Origin: JBFMAI01 sp040755725
GTDB taxonomy: Bacteria; Planctomycetota; Phycisphaerae; UBA1845; Fen-1342
Direction of reading: 5' to 3'
Assembly: GCA_040755725.1 (NCBI GenBank)
Contig: JBFMAI010000018.1
Span: forward strand, 1 to 7,063
Length of the DNA: 7,063 nucleotides
Position numbers and translations under genes: made by a program. Of the stretch, positions 5,241 through 7,063 are shown piece by piece (the stretch's first letter is position 1; every line of letters starts with the position of its first letter). A model generated the notes under the pieces. The model made no database searches and had not been told where the DNA came from. It saw only the letters and a list, made by a program, of their open reading frames with translations.

Positions 5241-6428
5241 TTATCGGCGGTTCTGGGCCGCGGCGGAGATGATCGCGTCGCTATCAGCGGCCGAAACCGC
5301 TCCCCACCGCGCAAAGCTTGCGCGTCGGTCGCCGGGCTTCATCACCGCGTCGGGCGCCGCGACATCGATGGCGAAACTCGCGAACTCACGCCGCGGGAAC
5401 ACCCCGTAGCGCGCGTCCAGGAGGTACACCCGGCGGCCGGCGCCGTTCTTTACGACGGCGGCCACGGGGTGCCGCGCGAAGTGCCGCCACGCCCGCCCCT
5501 CCCGGCTGTCGGCCGCACGCCGCACCCACGGATCATCCAGCCGCTTGGCCAGCCGCACCGCGCCACCGGGGCCGGCCGTCACTGAGAATGTGTGGCGGTA
5601 CACGGCCGTCGGCGTTTCGGCGATGATCTCCCACCGCAGCGGATCGGCGGGCTGCGGGCTGATGGTGTGGGCGATGATCGTTTCGTCGGCGGGAAGCTGG
5701 GCCTCAATGACCGGACGGCTCAAACGCCACGCCGTCCGGCCCGACCAGCCCAGGAACCCCACGTAGGCCGCCGCCAACCCGAGCGACGCGAGAATGACCG
5801 CGTTGGGGCGCGTGCGTCCGACGCCGTGCCGGCGGAGCGCGACCAGCGTGACGAGCACCAAAGGCCAGGCGACCTGAAGGGCGAGCGGCGTGGAGACGCC
5901 GTAAACCCACACCAGCCCGGTGAGCAGCACGGCCAACGCGGCCAGCGCCACACTGCCCAGCCGGGCCCGGCGACCGGCCAGGCCCACCCCCGCGCCCAGG
6001 AGCAGCCACAGCCACGGATCGACAATAAAAACCAAGTCGCCGTGGTAGCGCGTGTCGGCAAGAGGCAGCCAGGGGCGCAGGCCGTAGGTGTTCAGCCAGT
6101 CCAGTAGCGGATGCGACGCGACCGCCAGGGCCACGCCGACGAGCAGCGCCGAGAATGACCCCGCCGGCCGGCCGCGCGCGAACCTCTGCTCCAAGCCGCG
6201 GACCAGCAGCGTGAACAGGGGGATGAGGAGGGCGACGCCGAGTACCGCGTGCGTGATCCCGCGGTGCTGGACCATGTTGGTCGGGCGGTCGCAGAACATC
6301 AGCACCGCGTTCTCAAAATCGGGCAGGTTGGCCGCGACGACGAGCGCGGCAGGAGCCCACGGCGATGCCTGTCCGAGGCGCGTCTTGGCCAGTGCGGCAC
6401 CGAGCAGCGAGTGCGTGAGGTTGTCCAC
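5241..6428 (-). CDS. DUF457/YdjM-type membrane-bound metal-dependent hydrolase
   Basis: The 395-residue protein opens with MDNLTHSLLGAALAKT, the characteristic start of the DUF457 (YdjM-like) family of predicted membrane metal-dependent hydrolases. Likely metal ligands are H6, D37 in NLPDFEN, H55 and H60 in QHRGITHA, H106 and D110 in SHPLLDWLNTYG, and possibly D131 and D137. Five to six hydrophobic segments follow, about residues 58-77, 92-105, 133-151, 158-176, 183-197 and 209-227. A soluble region from about 238 to the end is less conserved. The substrate is not known for the family. The start codon is GTG, supported by the exact family N-terminus although no Shine-Dalgarno is visible. The kinase gene lies 40 nt downstream, so the pair may share a transcript and possibly a function. 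Confidence 0.87.
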   Translation of the reverse strand: MDNLTHSLLGAALAKTRLGQASPWAPAALVVAANLPDFENAVLMFCDRPTNMVQHRGITHAVLGVALLIPLFTLLVRGLEQRFARGRPAGSFSALLVGVALAVASHPLLDWLNTYGLRPWLPLADTRYHGDLVFIVDPWLWLLLGAGVGLAGRRARLGSVALAALAVLLTGLVWVYGVSTPLALQVAWPLVLVTLVALRRHGVGRTRPNAVILASLGLAAAYVGFLGWSGRTAWRLSRPVIEAQLPADETIIAHTISPQPADPLRWEIIAETPTAVYRHTFSVTAGPGGAVRLAKRLDDPWVRRAADSREGRAWRHFARHPVAAVVKNGAGRRVYLLDARYGVFPRREFASFAIDVAAPDAVMKPGDRRASFARWGAVSAADSDAIISAAAQNRR

Positions 6429-6434
6429 TGCGTG

Positions 6435-6440
6435 ATTCTA
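6435..6440 (-). promoter_or_regulatory. possible -10 box for a leaderless hydrolase transcript
   Basis: On -, TAGAAT (complement of 6435-6440) lies 6 nt before the GTG at 6428. Transcription would start at or next to the start codon, giving a leaderless mRNA. This fits the missing Shine-Dalgarno. No convincing -35 is present at 16-18 nt, so the assignment is tentative. Confidence 0.25.
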
Positions 6441-6788
6441 TGGCGTGAGGCACGTATCAGGTCGAAAGGTCGGTGGATACCGGGGAAACGGTTGGCCTTG
6501 CCTAATGTTGGTGTCGGCTGCGTCTTGGCCCGTGTGTTGGTGGACGGGGTCGATGACGGAGGAACGCACCAGCGTGGCCAGACGGCCGGGACTGCGGAGG
6601 ACCACCATCGGGCACAATCAGCGGTTCGCGGGGCGGGGGGACAGCGCTCCGAACAGGTTTGACGGTCTGGCCGGCAGAACGGTCGGCCGCAGAGAGCAGT
6701 ACGTAGGAAAGTTAGTCCTATAAATAGTCCCATTACCGCACAAAGGGGCAACATTTAATTATAAACCAAAATAGTAGACGGAAAAGTT

Positions 6789-6907
6789 CTGATCGCATAT
6801 CAGCGTTCAGCACCGGACTTGCTGGGCTTCAGCAAGAAAGGGTTGACCGGCAAGTGCGCAGGAGTTAACGTGGATGATTGAGGAGTTCTCGCATCGTGTT
6901 GAGAACT
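6789..6907. other. cluster of three small hairpins in the AT-richer segment
   Basis: Three perfect stems occur in 119 bases: CTGAT/ATCAG (6789-6793 with 6799-6803), CTTGCTG-GGCTT-CAGCAAG (6818-6836), and AGTTCTC/GAGAACT (6884-6890 with 6901-6907). None is followed by a T-run on either strand, so they are not typical terminators. They could be part of a structured RNA, an attachment site or an element end. Confidence 0.35.
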
Positions 6908-6944
6908 AACGGAGGCATGAGCAGGAGGAGAGGTATGTGTCACC

Positions 6945-6990
6945 GGGCAGGTTAAAACCAGCCAGAGGTGGGCAGGTTAAAACCAGCCAG
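6945..6990 (+). repeat. two exact 21-bp direct repeats, period 25 bp
   Basis: The 21-mer starting GGGCAGGTTA and ending AAACCAGCCAG occurs at 6945-6965 and again without change at 6970-6990, separated by AGGT. Each unit contains the small palindrome GGTT-AA-AACC. Only two units are present, and the spacer is far too short for a CRISPR array; binding sites for a transposase or regulator are more likely. Confidence 0.9.
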
Positions 6991-7005
6991 TTGTATGCAT
7001 GATGT

Positions 7006-7063
7006 TTACTTCTCCACGGGTTCGCAAGCGGGTTCGGGTTTTGACTTTTCGGTGATCGCGGCG
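7006..7063 (-). CDS. possible 3' end of a gene entering from the right edge
   Basis: On -, the frame is open from the window edge to TAA (complement of 7006-7008). It encodes 18 residues ending ACEPVEK, rich in Lys, Glu and Pro as is common in C-terminal tails. Another - frame is also open here and runs on into the repeats. The stretch is too short to assign; if the repeats are an IS end, this could be the tail of its second gene. Confidence 0.25.
   Translation of the reverse strand, partial: AAITEKSKPEPACEPVEK

Larger units (their letters stand above)
6429..6937. other. about 500 bp without a supported gene, GC-rich then AT-richer
   Basis: Bases 6429-6710 are GC-rich and contain only unconvincing frames. 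A 56-codon + frame from ATG 6553 to TAA 6723 is Arg/Gly-rich and unrecognised. A - frame from ATG 6754 overlaps the hydrolase and looks like chance. Bases 6710-6910 are clearly less GC-rich, with TATAAT on - (complement of 6758-6763) but no -35. The + frame ending at TGA 6879-6881 reads protein-like (VDGKVLIAYQRSAPDLLGF) but lacks a start codon and may be a gene remnant. ATG 6874, 9 nt after AGGAG, opens an 11-residue peptide ending at 6909. Confidence 0.5.
6938..7063. mobile_element. possible insertion-sequence terminus, IS21-like, running off the window
   Basis: TGTCA at 6938-6942 is followed by two exact 21-bp direct repeats and then, on -, a possible gene end at 7006. Multiple short repeats next to a TG-starting end, close to the end of a transposase operon, are the layout of IS21-family termini. 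No transposase is visible within the window, so the family is a guess from architecture. Confidence 0.35.

Noticed and set aside
3713..5272. 519-codon open frame on + across the sensor kinase
   Set aside because: It is antisense to a kinase with complete PAS, HisKA, HATPase and receiver motifs. The translation is Arg/Gly/Pro/His-rich without domain features.
5592..6107. Open + frame opposite the DUF457 gene
   Set aside because: The opposite strand encodes the conserved hydrolase. This frame is Arg/Gln/Gly-rich with no pattern.
6299..6754. 151-codon - frame with a hydrophobic start (MLPLCAVMGLFIGLTF)
   Set aside because: It overlaps the first 130 bases of the hydrolase gene in another frame, and after the first 22 residues it is Arg/Pro/Ser/Cys-rich. 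The hydrophobic start may be chance in the AT-richer segment.
6818..6836. Intrinsic terminator (7-bp stem, 5-nt loop)
   Set aside because: Followed by AAAGGG on + and by TCCGG on -, so no T-run on either strand.
6945..6990. CRISPR array
   Set aside because: Only two repeat units with a 4-bp spacer and no cas genes.

Overview
The window is GC-rich, tightly coding bacterial DNA with high third-position GC. A menaquinone gene of the futalosine pathway, a DUF457-type membrane hydrolase, a hybrid sensor kinase and several families of short GC-rich dispersed repeats together suggest a chromosomal contig from Planctomycetota or a related environmental lineage. That placement is an inference; no rRNA or other marker gene is present.

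Layout. Bases 1-530 hold a possible gene end, a weak small ORF joined to it by an ATGA overlap, and a possible promoter. A STAS-domain protein follows on + (534-875). Bases 876-1142 are a repeat-rich gap with two structured elements. A small two-helix membrane protein of the DUF2892/YgaP type (1143-1385, +) overlaps tail-to-tail with mqnE, aminodeoxyfutalosine synthase (1364-2587, -). The mqnE reading frame carries an in-frame foreign-looking insert of about 84 bp built of heptamer repeats around a GC palindrome. A divergent intergenic region (2588-2799) leads to a 26-residue membrane-anchor peptide (2800-2880, +). An in-frame TGA separates this peptide from a TlpA-like thioredoxin domain (2884/2917-3354, +). 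A second copy of the repeat seen at 970-1031 lies inverted at 3421-3482, between the convergent ends of the thioredoxin and sensor-kinase genes. On the minus strand the DUF457 hydrolase (5241-6428) and the PAS-HisKA-HATPase-REC kinase (3512-5200) are 40 nt apart and probably form one transcript.

The last 635 bases have no gene I can support. They become less GC-rich, carry three small hairpins, then an exact 21-bp direct repeat with a 25-bp period beside a possible gene end. This looks like the terminus of an insertion sequence, perhaps IS21-like, running out of the window.

Functional themes are menaquinone biosynthesis (MqnE), extracytoplasmic thiol redox (the TlpA-like protein) and signalling (STAS protein, hybrid kinase). 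The genes do not form a single pathway cluster. The most unusual observations are the in-frame heptad-repeat insert in a conserved radical SAM enzyme, the stop codon splitting a predicted membrane-anchored thioredoxin, and the inverted dispersed repeat. No CRISPR array, tRNA or rRNA was recognised.
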